DNA from: Sphingobacteriales bacterium
GTDB lineage: Bacteria > Bacteroidota > Bacteroidia > CAILMK01 > JAAYUY01
Direction of reading: 5' to 3'
DNA: 41,750 nucleotides
Assembly (NCBI GenBank): GCA_012517435.1
Contig: JAAYUY010000022.1
Coordinates: 1 to 41,750, forward strand
Shown: positions 1 through 9,136 of the stretch, piece by piece
How the letters are laid out: every line of letters starts with the position of its first letter
How positions within the stretch are numbered: the stretch's first letter is position 1
The notes under the pieces: generated by a model
What the model was told of the DNA's origin: nothing
Databases searched by the model: none
What the model saw: only the letters and a program-made list of their open reading frames with translations
Made by a program: the position numbers and the translations under genes

Positions 1-2194
1 AATTATAAGAATGCTGAGGGTTTTGAAGGGTAGTACTGTCGTTGTCTCCAAATTGCCATCTGTAGCTTAAAGTTCCGTAGCTGATAGTACTGTTTTCTGT
101 AAAAATAAATTTGTTGCCTGATAGACACTGTGTACTGTCATTTACCTGAAATGAGGCAGCCGGCATCGGCCTGACATAAATTGTGTTATAGGTAGTATCG
201 TAGCAGTTGGAATCTGACTTGGCAATCAGGGTTACTTTAAAACTGTCGGAATATGAGAAAGAGTAAGGGTCAGGAGAAATTTTTGTACTCGAATCCCCGT
301 TGCCGAAATACCATTTATAGGTTAGGGTACTGGAAGAACCGATGGAAGAATTATTATCGAGCAGGAAACTGTTACCGGTCAGGCATCTTGAATATTCATC
401 CACATAAAACTCGGCTTTTGGGGAATGCTTGATATACACCTGCATAGTGGTCGAATCATATCCGCCATAGTCGGATATTTCAACCAGTTTTACCGTATAT
501 TTTCCGGGTTTGGCGTAAACGTGTACCGGCTCTTTAAGGTCGGATGTATCTCCATCTCCGAAATCCCAGTGGTGCCAGTTGATAGTTCCGCTGGCAATGG
601 TGGAATTGTTAATAAACTTAAATCTGTTTTCATTAAAACATTGAATGCTGTCGGTGGTAAATTTTGCCCTTGGACGGGGATGAATCACGACTATGTGCTC
701 GATGGTATCTACCGTATTACATTTCCAGATGATTAACCTGACCCGGTAATTACCGGTATCGCAATAGGTATAGCTTGGATTGAATGAAGTACTGGTATGC
801 GGCTGACCGGCACAGGTATCATCAAAGAACCAGCGTACTGAATCAATACGCATAGAGTCGGCAATGACAAACCGGGTAACCATGTCTTCGAAATTGCCGA
901 TATAGCTGAATCCCAGATTAGGATTAAAATAGGACTGGACAAAGGTTGGCAGCCCCATCTGTGAGCTGGCTCCTGTGTTAAGGTTTACCCCGACCTGCTG
1001 ATAGTTGCAGGAAGTTCCAAGTTTATTGGGATAGTTGATAACACTCAGATAGCCTTTATCAGCACGTGCAATATATATTTTTTGATTACTGGCCATCTGC
1101 AGGGCACCGTAATTCCCTCCACTTGAGGCGCTTTCACTGGCTATTATTTTTTCCGAATTCCGGACAGCTGTCTGGCTTCCGGCATTGAGGTTCCATTGAT
1201 AAACACGGTTGTATTCAGGGTTGGCCGTACTCCCGTAAACTCCCCATGTGGTACCGTACAAAATATCTCCATTTGCAGAAAACTCTATTCCATAAGCACC
1301 TTTGTATTTGTTTTTCAGCCTGATCATGTTGCTGACAACCCCTGTGGTATAGTTGAAATCATAGATCTCAAAAGCTCCGCTGCTATCGGGGCAACTGACT
1401 GCACTTGCAACATTTCCGCAACCATCATATCCGATGGCCAAAGCTATTCTTCTCCCGTCCGAAGAAGCTTTCATGTATCCTCTTGAGCTTCCGTAACCAT
1501 AATTGTCTCCGCCCTGGTGAACGGTTCCTATTGTAGTAACCACAGGACTTGAAATTCCGCTGGGTGTAACCAGATAAGCATAGAATTTATTTCCTGCTGT
1601 GCTGCTTCCAATCTTAAAATCATGGGCAATGACCCATATATCCCTGTTGTTGCAATGCCTGACTGCTGTAATTTTTTCTGCCATCTTTACCCCTGATGGG
1701 GTCAGCAGGACATTTTTTTTCCCTGTAATAACACCTCCGAGGCCGCTGTTGAGCTGCATATCAATCATGGTGTAACGTAATCCGTTGTTCAGATTGTTTT
1801 GAGTGGCGTCAATGGTGAAAATGTAAAAGGTATCTTTACTGCCGGGTGCCTGAACAATAACGCCTGACTGGGTGGCAGAAGAATGCCCCATTAAGCCCGT
1901 GGCCATTACCTGATGATTCTTGTTCCAGACCGTTTGTCCGTCTGTATAAAAAAGCAGATTACCATTGGAGTCGGATATGGTGGCGGTACCTTCAAGATTG
2001 TTAGTAGCAGTGGTTTGTCCTCCTGAGACTCCCTGTGGACTGCCATTGACAAATTTTACTCCCGCATGATGCCCGAAAAACCAGTTGTCTCCCTGTTTGG
2101 ATTGTCCTTCCGCTTCATAATAAAAGCCGCTCAGACTCACTAAAGCCAGCATCAGAAATTTCAATATTTTCAAATACTGCTTCCTGCCTGTCAT
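1..2194 (-). CDS. Secreted PKD-repeat surface protein, C-terminus outside window
   Basis: The frame is open from an ATG at 2194 to the window edge (731 codons, no stop). The first ~31 residues look like a signal peptide (KFLMLALVSLSGF core, likely cut after AEGQ). The mature part opens with GDNWFFGHHAGVKF, resembling the N-terminus of many large Bacteroidota T9SS cargo proteins, followed by ~270 residues rich in LYGTTWG- and IYIARADKG-like strands that suggest a beta-propeller. One divergent and three canonical PKD modules follow; the last three carry WDFGDGD, WYFGNGD and WQFGDND and early cysteines (QCFNEN, RCLTGN, QCLSGN). The ATG overlaps the stop of the upstream gene (ATGA), implying co-transcription and probable translational coupling. 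A T9SS sorting domain is expected beyond the edge but is not visible. Probable role: surface adhesin or gliding-type protein; ligand unknown. Confidence 0.85.
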   Translation of the reverse strand, partial: MTGRKQYLKILKFLMLALVSLSGFYYEAEGQSKQGDNWFFGHHAGVKFVNGSPQGVSGGQTTATNNLEGTATISDSNGNLLFYTDGQTVWNKNHQVMATGLMGHSSATQSGVIVQAPGSKDTFYIFTIDATQNNLNNGLRYTMIDMQLNSGLGGVITGKKNVLLTPSGVKMAEKITAVRHCNNRDIWVIAHDFKIGSSTAGNKFYAYLVTPSGISSPVVTTIGTVHQGGDNYGYGSSRGYMKASSDGRRIALAIGYDGCGNVASAVSCPDSSGAFEIYDFNYTTGVVSNMIRLKNKYKGAYGIEFSANGDILYGTTWGVYGSTANPEYNRVYQWNLNAGSQTAVRNSEKIIASESASSGGNYGALQMASNQKIYIARADKGYLSVINYPNKLGTSCNYQQVGVNLNTGASSQMGLPTFVQSYFNPNLGFSYIGNFEDMVTRFVIADSMRIDSVRWFFDDTCAGQPHTSTSFNPSYTYCDTGNYRVRLIIWKCNTVDTIEHIVVIHPRPRAKFTTDSIQCFNENRFKFINNSTIASGTINWHHWDFGDGDTSDLKEPVHVYAKPGKYTVKLVEISDYGGYDSTTMQVYIKHSPKAEFYVDEYSRCLTGNSFLLDNNSSIGSSSTLTYKWYFGNGDSSTKISPDPYSFSYSDSFKVTLIAKSDSNCYDTTYNTIYVRPMPAASFQVNDSTQCLSGNKFIFTENSTISYGTLSYRWQFGDNDSTTLQNPQHSYN

Positions 2195-5100
2195 GGTCTT
2201 TTTATGATTTTGAACATGGTAATCCGTTCATTTTCCTGTATCTGGAGATAATATATTCCCGCTTTCAGAAAACTTAGATCAAGTGTTGTTTTTACTGTCC
2301 CTTGTTCAGAAGGTAATTTTTCAGAAAAGATTTCCCTGCCTTCAGCACTGAATATTCTGATAAAACACAGCTCTGTTTCTGTTGGAAATTCAATATTGAT
2401 ATAGTTTTTAGCCGGATTAGGATAAACTTTGATTTTAACAGGCTGGTAATCGTGGAGCGAACCCAGTGGTTTAATTTCAATGTTGATGCTGTCGGTTCCG
2501 CTACATCCGTTGCTGTCGGTAACGGTAACAAAGTAAGTATGCATGCCAGGGTTTTCTGAAGTATCGATAAAATAATTACGGCTGGTCGAGCTGTCGTGCC
2601 ACAGATAACTGACAAAACCCTCTCCTGCATCCAGCAACAAAGTGCTGGTATCGTTGATAACGGTATCATTTCCTAAAAATACTCGTGGATTTTCAAATAC
2701 GATAACGGCAGAAATAAAAGAATCTTTACAGCCAAAAGCGGAAGTTGCCATTAGTTTAACATTGTATTTTCCTGATTTACTGTAGGTTTTTGACGGGTTT
2801 TCATTGTCCGAGGTGGTCTGGTCGTTAAATTCCCAAAAATAAGACAGCAATCCGAACTGAATATCCGAAAGATTCTGAAAATCAAACTGATTGCCTGACA
2901 AACACTGCATACTGTCATTGACTGTAAACAATGCCTTGGGCATAGGTTTGACGTAAACTTCTTTGATGATACTGTCGCTGCATCCTTTGTCAGAAACAAC
3001 CACCAGTTTTACTTTAAATGTATCCACTTTTGAATATTGGTGGCTGGCCTGTTGGGATTGAGTGGTGCTTCCATCCCCGAAAAACCAGTTTGACGTATAA
3101 CTTCCTGATTTTAAAACAGTCTGGTTTGAAAACGAATAGTTATTTCCCTCAATGCACTGTGAACGCTTATTGATGGAAAAGCCTGCAACCGGCATGGGAT
3201 TTACGACAACCTGCCTCGTGATGGAATCCTTACATCCTTTTTCACTGACAGCAATCAACTTAACGTCAAAAGTGCCGTCATTACTGTATTTGTGATATTT
3301 GTTAACACTATCAGACCGGGTATTATCTCCCGGATTCCACTGGAAAGTCAGGGTTCCTGATTTTATTGATGACTGATTCAGGAAATAAAAAGAGTTTCCC
3401 GACAGGCACTGGCTGTTATTGTTAATGCTGAAATCAGCCGTGGGTGATGGATAAACACTGATTTTTTTCTCGATGGAATCCTGACAGCCCTGGTCCGATT
3501 CCACCAGTAGCTTAACGGTGAAATTCCCATCATTCATGTATGTTCTGGTGGGAGCAGGCAAAACGGATGATGACCCGTCTCCGAAGTACCAGTACCTTAA
3601 ACTCAATGTTCCCGTTTTGATGGTTGATAAATCTGTGAAATAAAACATGTTACCATTTAAACAGCCACTGGTATCGCTGACACTGAAAGCTGATTGCGGC
3701 ATGGGATAAACATATACATTTTTTATCATGCTGTCTTTACACCCGATAGTGCTGCTCGCAATGAGTTTTATCTGATAAACGCCATCGTTTTGGAAACTAT
3801 AGCCGGGGTGGGTGGCTGTTGAGGTGCCTTTCTTTCCAAAATCCCAGTAATAGCTGAGGTTTCCGTAAGGAATAGCGGATTGGGTGGTAAAACTGAACTG
3901 ATTCCCTGAAAGACACTGGGTGCTGTCATTTATTTGAAATGCAGCTTTGGGATGAGCCATTACATAAACCTTTTCATGAATGGTATCACGGCAGTTTTTA
4001 TCTGAGATGGCTATCAGACTAACTGTAAAGGTGTCGGAATAACTATAGCTGTGAGAAGGATTTTTTACATTGGAAGTATCCATGTCACCGAAATGCCAGA
4101 GATAAGACAACGAACCTGATGACAGGGTGCTTTGGTTTGTAAATACATAGTTGTTACTGTTTCTGCATTGATAGGTATTATTCACAGAAAATTTTGCCAC
4201 AGGGTCAGGATAAATGCTGACGGTATCGAAAAAGGTGTCTTTACAACCATAATCGGATGTGGCAATCAGCCTGACAATGAAATTGTCAACTTTGGGATAA
4301 ATATGCTGAACATTGGCTGTATTCGTATCGGTATTATCGCCAAAACTGAATAAATACGTCATACTTCCACTTGAAATGACGGACTTGTTGGTGAAGTTGA
4401 TCAGGTTGTTTTTCAGGCATGCACTTGAAACAGAATAATTAAATGATGCGGAAGGAAAGGGACCAAAATCAACCACTATTGTGTCAGTACCCGTATATCC
4501 GTAAGGTGCTGAAACCAGAACGATATAAGTACCCGAAGCACTTACTTTAAGTTTGTTGCTTACCGAGAGTGTATCATTCAATCCTGATTTTTTCCAGATA
4601 AAAGTATAGCCGTAGCCTGTATCAACCTGAAGGTTTACGGTATCGCCAACGCATGCTTTGATATCATTACCAAGTTTTGGGTTGGGGATATCAAGAATCT
4701 TGACATCGTCAACAGCCAGATCACTTAAAAACCCTGCACCTGTAATAGCTCTGAACCTGAATTTGTTCAGATAGCGGTAGTTGTTTAAATCAACAAGCAC
4801 TTTAAACCATTGATTTCCTTTGTTGCCGGAAAGAGGAGTCATGATGTCGTTTTTCCAGTATGATGCAGAGTCAATGTCAAGGTGAAGTTCACCCATCTGG
4901 TTCCCGTACATGTGGCACCAGAATTCCAGATATGGATTGGTAATGGCAGAGATTTCAAAATCTACCGTGTAAATCTCAGCTTTTTTTGAAGGAGAGTATC
5001 CGGATGCTTCTGTATAGATGTAGTAAGTTCCTTCGTAAGCACTGGAAGGGCCTGTGGTAGCGGAAGGGGTAGAACCACTGTATCTTGTCCAGTCCATATC

Positions 5101-6111
5101 GTCTGTGGTGGATTGAGTCCAATATCCGAGATTACTGTTTTCGAACCCCTGCTGATAGGGAAAAGACTTGATAAGGGTATATTTTTTTGTCAGCGTATCA
5201 TTCGTTTTATTACCGTCTCCTCCGCTGTTAGGATTGGAGGTCCAGACTTTTAAATCGGAAACACCATCCGGAAAGTTGTAATTGGTAGTGATGGTTACAG
5301 TAGTTGAGTTTCCGGAAGTCAGGCTGCCTGTCCATGATTTGACGATAGCAGAACCCTGATTGACCGATAAGTTCAGGTCGAAAGACGATAAGGTATTGGT
5401 TCCCATATTTTTAACCACAGCCTTGACAACTTTTTTGTTTTCTACAAAAAAATCTGTCAGAGCCGCATCATTGCCAATTGTGGCGGTGATTTTAATATCA
5501 TCCAGACATATTCCGTAACCGTATTGGGCAATACCTTCAAAAGCCACATAATAGGTGGTTCCCGTATTGGGTAATGAAACAGTTCGCTGTACCCAGCCTG
5601 TTGTTTCGGTGGAATAGGTAGCCAGCAAAGACCATGAGCCGGTGGCAGAGGTTCTGTAATAGATTTTGAGCTGATCTTTGTCAACGCCCCATTTCAGGCG
5701 GGCTTCATAAAATGTAAGTGTTACGTTTGTTAGTCCTCCCAGATCAAGAACGGGTGTAACCAATTTCCGGGTATTCGAAGATGGAGGCGAAGTTGGCGAA
5801 AACAAAAAGGCATTACGGGTACCGCTGTATGCTGCCGATGGATGATTGGCGCCATTATCGTAGTAACCGCCATTGTTGATGGTCCATACATCCGATCCTG
5901 TAACCTGTATTTGTGTCCAGCCTGTTGGCAGCGAGGAAGAGCCGTTGAAACTTTCAAAAAATATGGTGTTTTGTGCACTTGCAGTGAATGAAGTTTGAAA
6001 AATAATTAAAGTTAAAAAAAACACTGCTCCGGCAAATATACTTTTAAAGGTCGTTGCAGGTTGAACAATAACTGATTTCTTAATAAAAGTAATGTTGTTT
6101 ATCCTTGCCAT
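2191..6111 (-). CDS. T9SS cargo protein with MAM-like domains and seven PKD repeats
   Basis: 1306-residue secreted protein. Residues 1-47 form a signal peptide with a long basic N-region and a cut after ASAQ. Two lectin-like/MAM-type (choice-of-anchor J) jelly-roll modules follow: one begins FFESFNG and ends CLDDIKI, the second begins YQQGFEN and ends AVDDVKIL. After an Ig-like segment (LGNDIKACVGDTV) come seven PKD repeats at about 555-1142, another Ig-like module (LGNDTVINDTS), and a type A T9SS sorting domain at about 1225-1306 (VYPNPAKNYINIEF through GIYYLQI to the C-terminal FKIIKRP). It should cross the outer membrane through T9SS and be displayed or released. It is the upstream partner of the overlapping PKD gene at 1-2194. 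Adhesion is the likeliest role; no catalytic residues are recognisable. Confidence 0.93.
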   Translation of the reverse strand: MARINNITFIKKSVIVQPATTFKSIFAGAVFFLTLIIFQTSFTASAQNTIFFESFNGSSSLPTGWTQIQVTGSDVWTINNGGYYDNGANHPSAAYSGTRNAFLFSPTSPPSSNTRKLVTPVLDLGGLTNVTLTFYEARLKWGVDKDQLKIYYRTSATGSWSLLATYSTETTGWVQRTVSLPNTGTTYYVAFEGIAQYGYGICLDDIKITATIGNDAALTDFFVENKKVVKAVVKNMGTNTLSSFDLNLSVNQGSAIVKSWTGSLTSGNSTTVTITTNYNFPDGVSDLKVWTSNPNSGGDGNKTNDTLTKKYTLIKSFPYQQGFENSNLGYWTQSTTDDMDWTRYSGSTPSATTGPSSAYEGTYYIYTEASGYSPSKKAEIYTVDFEISAITNPYLEFWCHMYGNQMGELHLDIDSASYWKNDIMTPLSGNKGNQWFKVLVDLNNYRYLNKFRFRAITGAGFLSDLAVDDVKILDIPNPKLGNDIKACVGDTVNLQVDTGYGYTFIWKKSGLNDTLSVSNKLKVSASGTYIVLVSAPYGYTGTDTIVVDFGPFPSASFNYSVSSACLKNNLINFTNKSVISSGSMTYLFSFGDNTDTNTANVQHIYPKVDNFIVRLIATSDYGCKDTFFDTVSIYPDPVAKFSVNNTYQCRNSNNYVFTNQSTLSSGSLSYLWHFGDMDTSNVKNPSHSYSYSDTFTVSLIAISDKNCRDTIHEKVYVMAHPKAAFQINDSTQCLSGNQFSFTTQSAIPYGNLSYYWDFGKKGTSTATHPGYSFQNDGVYQIKLIASSTIGCKDSMIKNVYVYPMPQSAFSVSDTSGCLNGNMFYFTDLSTIKTGTLSLRYWYFGDGSSSVLPAPTRTYMNDGNFTVKLLVESDQGCQDSIEKKISVYPSPTADFSINNNSQCLSGNSFYFLNQSSIKSGTLTFQWNPGDNTRSDSVNKYHKYSNDGTFDVKLIAVSEKGCKDSITRQVVVNPMPVAGFSINKRSQCIEGNNYSFSNQTVLKSGSYTSNWFFGDGSTTQSQQASHQYSKVDTFKVKLVVVSDKGCSDSIIKEVYVKPMPKALFTVNDSMQCLSGNQFDFQNLSDIQFGLLSYFWEFNDQTTSDNENPSKTYSKSGKYNVKLMATSAFGCKDSFISAVIVFENPRVFLGNDTVINDTSTLLLDAGEGFVSYLWHDSSTSRNYFIDTSENPGMHTYFVTVTDSNGCSGTDSINIEIKPLGSLHDYQPVKIKVYPNPAKNYINIEFPTETELCFIRIFSAEGREIFSEKLPSEQGTVKTTLDLSFLKAGIYYLQIQENERITMFKIIKRP
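2686..4449 (-). repeat. Seven tandem PKD-module repeats (~250 bp each)
   Basis: Seven consecutive units of about 83-85 codons encode PKD domains. Each unit runs from an F-x-(V/I)-N/S strand through a cysteine (QCLSGN in several units), a W-x-FGD-like turn and a GCKDS-like second cysteine to a short YPMP-like linker. Unit bounds are approximate. Units 3, 5 and 7 share the same CLSGN motif, which suggests duplication within the gene. Confidence 0.85.
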
Positions 6112-6152
6112 CTTATCAATATCATCAACAATTTCTGCATTTTCTTGTTTTG

Positions 6153-6160
6153 TAAAGATA
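6153..6160 (-). promoter_or_regulatory. Possible -7 box (TATCTTTA) for the PKD protein gene
   Basis: On the minus strand TATCTTTA differs by one base from the Bacteroidota -7 consensus TAnnTTTG. It lies about 40 bases upstream of the ATG at 6111. No clear -33 TTG is spaced correctly, so support is weak. Confidence 0.3.
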
Positions 6161-6333
6161 GTATTTTAATTCACTATTCATCTCGTTTAGTATCCTTCAC
6201 ATGGTAAAAGTTAACACTTTATCTTAATTTTATATTTTATTAATGTCTGGTAACTGAATAACTTGCCCTTTAGACGCACAGACAATAGTTTAGGTTTACT
6301 GCTTTAATATTTAACTATTGTCAAATTTGAAGT

Positions 6334-6341
6334 TACTTTTG
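6334..6341 (+). promoter_or_regulatory. -7 promoter box (TACTTTTG) for glnS
   Basis: TACTTTTG matches TAnnTTTG exactly and lies 20 bases before the glnS ATG, which would give a leader of roughly a dozen bases. No well-spaced -33 TTG is evident. Confidence 0.5.
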
Positions 6342-6361
6342 CGGTCTTAAAAAATCTCATA

Positions 6362-8056
6362 ATGAATTACGATACCGAAGAAAACAGTAGCCGGAAAAAA
6401 TCTTTGAATTTTATTGAGGAAATTATTGAGGAAGATATAAGAAATGGGAAAAACAACGGGGAAGTCTATACCCGTTTTCCTCCCGAGCCAAATGGCTATT
6501 TGCACATTGGCCATGCCAAGTCAATCTGCCTGAATTTTGGTCTGGCAAAAAAATATAACGGGAAATGTAATTTGCGTTTTGACGATACCAATCCTGTTAC
6601 GGAAGATGTCGAATATGTTGATTCTATTATGGAAGATGTTCGATGGCTGGGTTTTCAGTGGGAAGGTGAGCCACGCTATGCCTCCGATTATTTCGACCAA
6701 TTGTACCAATGGGCTGTAAAACTCATAAAAGCCGGAAAAGCTTATGTGTGTGACCTGAGTCCCGATGAATTTTCAGAGCTGAGAGGTACTCCTGCAGAGC
6801 CCGGGAAAGAAAGCCCCTACCGGAACAGAAGCGTTGAAGAAAACCTTGATCTTTTTGAAAGAATGAAAAACGGGGAATTCCCGGATGGTTCAAAAGTTTT
6901 AAGGGCCAAAATTGACATGGCTTCACCCAATATGCTTCTGCGCGATCCGGCTATTTACCGCATAAAACATGCTCATCATCACCGTACCGGTGATAAATGG
7001 TGCATTTATCCTATGTACGATTTTGCCCACGGACAGTCAGATTATCTCGAAGGGATAACCCATTCAATATGTACGCTTGAATTTGAGGTTCACAGGCCTT
7101 TGTACGATTGGTTCCTTGACCAGCTAATCGAAACGGAATACCGTCCCCGTCAGATTGAATTTGCCCGCCTGAACCTTAGCTACACAGTGATGAGCAAAAG
7201 AAAACTGCTTGAACTGGTGGAAGAAAAATATGTCAGTGGTTGGGACGACCCGAGGATGCCTACTATTTCCGGCCTCAGGCGGAGAGGCTACACCCCTGAA
7301 TCTATCAGGGATTTCAGCGAAAGGGTAGGCGTTGCCAAACGTGAAAATGTCATTGATGTATCGCTGCTTGAATTCTGTATCCGTGAAGATTTGAATAAGA
7401 GTGCCCAGCGGATCATGGCTGTATTAAATCCTTTGAAACTGGTCATCACCAATCTGCCGGATGACTATTATGAAGAATTGCCTACTGAAAACAATCCGGA
7501 AGATCCTGAATCAGGCTCAAGGCTTGTCCCTTTCAGCAAAAACCTGCTCATTGAAAGGGAAGATTTCATGGAAAATCCACCAAAAGGATATTTTCGCCTT
7601 TTCCCCGGAAATGAAGTCAGGCTAAAGGGAGCATATATTGTTAAATGTACGGGCTTTGAAAAAGAAGGGGATCAGGTAACTGTTGTGTATGGTGAATTAG
7701 ATCCGGCAACCCGTAGCGGATTGCCAGGTGCTCAGCGTAAAGTAAAAGGAACTATCCATTGGGTTTCAGAAAAGCATGCCGTTCAGGCTGAAATCAGGTT
7801 GTACGACCGTTTGTTCAACACCCCTAACCCCGATGAAGCTGAGGAAGGGAAAGACTTTAAGTCGAATCTGAACCCGGACTCTCTTAAGATAATTACCGGT
7901 TTTATTGAACCTTATGTCAGGGGTGCGAAGCCATATCAGAAATTTCAGTTTCAACGGATTGGCTATTTTTGTGTCGATCCTGATTCGGATAATAATCACC
8001 TGATATTCAATCGTACAGCCACATTGAGAGACTCGTGGCAGAAAGCGGTGAAATAG
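6362..8056 (+). CDS. glnS: Glutamine--tRNA ligase
   Basis: 564-residue class I aminoacyl-tRNA synthetase that charges tRNA-Gln with glutamine in the cytoplasm. The HIGH signature is seen in [15 protein letters not shown] near residue 47, and the KMSKS-type loop is VMSKRKL near residue 276, the form typical of GlnRS rather than bacterial GluRS. Length fits the GlnRS family (~550 aa), with the C-terminal anticodon-binding beta-barrels present (for example [12 protein letters not shown]). Its presence implies direct charging of tRNA-Gln. The ATG at 6362 follows a -7 box by 20 bases. It is divergent from the PKD gene and converges on the threonine aldolase gene with 4 bases between stops. Nothing is truncated. 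Confidence 0.97.
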   Translation: MNYDTEENSSRKKSLNFIEEIIEEDIRNGKNNGEVYTRFPPEPNGYLHIGHAKSICLNFGLAKKYNGKCNLRFDDTNPVTEDVEYVDSIMEDVRWLGFQWEGEPRYASDYFDQLYQWAVKLIKAGKAYVCDLSPDEFSELRGTPAEPGKESPYRNRSVEENLDLFERMKNGEFPDGSKVLRAKIDMASPNMLLRDPAIYRIKHAHHHRTGDKWCIYPMYDFAHGQSDYLEGITHSICTLEFEVHRPLYDWFLDQLIETEYRPRQIEFARLNLSYTVMSKRKLLELVEEKYVSGWDDPRMPTISGLRRRGYTPESIRDFSERVGVAKRENVIDVSLLEFCIREDLNKSAQRIMAVLNPLKLVITNLPDDYYEELPTENNPEDPESGSRLVPFSKNLLIEREDFMENPPKGYFRLFPGNEVRLKGAYIVKCTGFEKEGDQVTVVYGELDPATRSGLPGAQRKVKGTIHWVSEKHAVQAEIRLYDRLFNTPNPDEAEEGKDFKSNLNPDSLKIITGFIEPYVRGAKPYQKFQFQRIGYFCVDPDSDNNHLIFNRTATLRDSWQKAVK

Positions 8057-8060
8057 CTGT

Positions 8061-9077
8061 TTAGCTAAGCTTACTGAATGTTTTTACCACATATTCCAGC
8101 ATTTCATCCGTAAAATCAAGATGGGTAACCATTCTGATCCTGTTTTTACCTATGCTGAGTGCAAGAATGCGGTTTGTCTTTAATTTTTCAAGAAAAATTC
8201 CGGCATCATGTTTTTCTTCCAGTTCGAAAATCACTATGTTGGTCTGAACCGGTAAGACTTCTTTGACAAAACTTATTTTTTCCACGGCAGAAGCAATTTC
8301 TTTTGCCCTGCGATGGTCATGTTTCAGCAATGGGATATTGTTTTTCAAAGCAAAAAGGCCTGCAGCTGCCAGTATGCCTGCCTGACGCATTCCACCGCCA
8401 AAAACTTTCCTGACTCGTCTGGCTTTTTTAATAAATTCCCGGCTGCCACATAACACACTGCCCACAGGTGCTCCTAATCCTTTTGATAAACAGATAGATA
8501 CAGAGTCAAATAGTTCTCCGTACCTTTCTGTTTTTTCCCCTGTTTCGGTCAGGGCATTGAACAGGCGCGCACCATCCAAATGAATGCGTAATTGATTTTC
8601 CCTGCAAAACTTGCTTATTTTTTCAATTTCATGGATGTTCCAGATACTTCCTCCTCCTCTGTTGACGGTGTTTTCAATGCACACCAGTGAAGAATGCGGA
8701 TAATGATCATTGTCGGGAAGCAGGCTGGCTGCTACATCTTCAACGGTAAACCTGCCGAGATTCCCGTCAATCAGACGAACGGAAGCACCTGAATTAAATC
8801 CGATACCGCCCCCTTCATAGTTGTAAACATGCGCTGTTTTATCGCAGATGACTTCGTCCCCGGGCTGTGTATGAACTTTAATTGCTATCTGGTTGGTCAT
8901 GGTGCCTGAGGGACAAAACAATGCTTCTTCTTTACCAAACATGAAGGCCACTTTGTGTTCAAGCTCATTCACGGTTGGGTCTTCATGAAATACATCATCG
9001 CCAAGTCTGGCCTTCATCATGAATTCCAGCATGGCAAAAGAAGGCTGCGTTACTGTATCACTGCGTAAATCAATCAT
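8061..9077 (-). CDS. ltaE: Low-specificity L-threonine aldolase (PLP enzyme)
   Basis: 338-residue fold-type I PLP enzyme that cleaves L-threonine/L-allo-threonine to glycine and acetaldehyde. The N-terminus [13 protein letters not shown] is the family signature; HLDGAR (around 166-171) and [12 protein letters not shown] carry the PLP-interacting Asp and the Schiff-base lysine (K199). An in-frame ATG lies 33 bases upstream at 9110, but a minus-strand TACTTTTG box sits between the two ATGs, so a transcript from it would lack the upstream one; together with family alignment this favours the start at 9077. It is divergent from the MBOAT gene, with promoter boxes packed into about 60 bases. Confidence 0.93.
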   Translation of the reverse strand: MIDLRSDTVTQPSFAMLEFMMKARLGDDVFHEDPTVNELEHKVAFMFGKEEALFCPSGTMTNQIAIKVHTQPGDEVICDKTAHVYNYEGGGIGFNSGASVRLIDGNLGRFTVEDVAASLLPDNDHYPHSSLVCIENTVNRGGGSIWNIHEIEKISKFCRENQLRIHLDGARLFNALTETGEKTERYGELFDSVSICLSKGLGAPVGSVLCGSREFIKKARRVRKVFGGGMRQAGILAAAGLFALKNNIPLLKHDHRRAKEIASAVEKISFVKEVLPVQTNIVIFELEEKHDAGIFLEKLKTNRILALSIGKNRIRMVTHLDFTDEMLEYVVKTFSKLS

Positions 9078-9092
9078 GAAATATATTTTGTT

Positions 9093-9100
9093 CAAAAGTA
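9093..9100 (-). promoter_or_regulatory. -7 box (TACTTTTG) for the threonine aldolase gene
   Basis: The minus strand reads TACTTTTG, an exact TAnnTTTG match, 16 bases before the ATG at 9077. It lies downstream of the alternative ATG at 9110 and so decides the start. The -33 element is unclear. Confidence 0.5.
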
Positions 9101-9111
9101 CTGAAATCATT

Positions 9112-9119
9112 TATTTTTG
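9112..9119 (+). promoter_or_regulatory. -7 box (TATTTTTG) for the MBOAT operon
   Basis: TATTTTTG matches TAnnTTTG; a TTG ends at 9090, 21 bases upstream, close to the usual -33 spacing. The start codon at 9137 lies 17 bases downstream. It is interleaved with the divergent threonine aldolase promoter. Confidence 0.5.
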
Positions 9120-9136
9120 AGGCTGAAAAATCTTTG

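Noticed and set aside
2686..4449. Regular repeats considered as CRISPR or satellite DNA
   Set aside because: The units are in frame, ~250 bp long and encode PKD domains; no short repeats with spacers exist.
6112..6361. Intergenic regions examined for tRNA or small RNA genes
   Set aside because: No cloverleaf-like pairing, TTC-type arm or CCA end was found here or in the other gaps.
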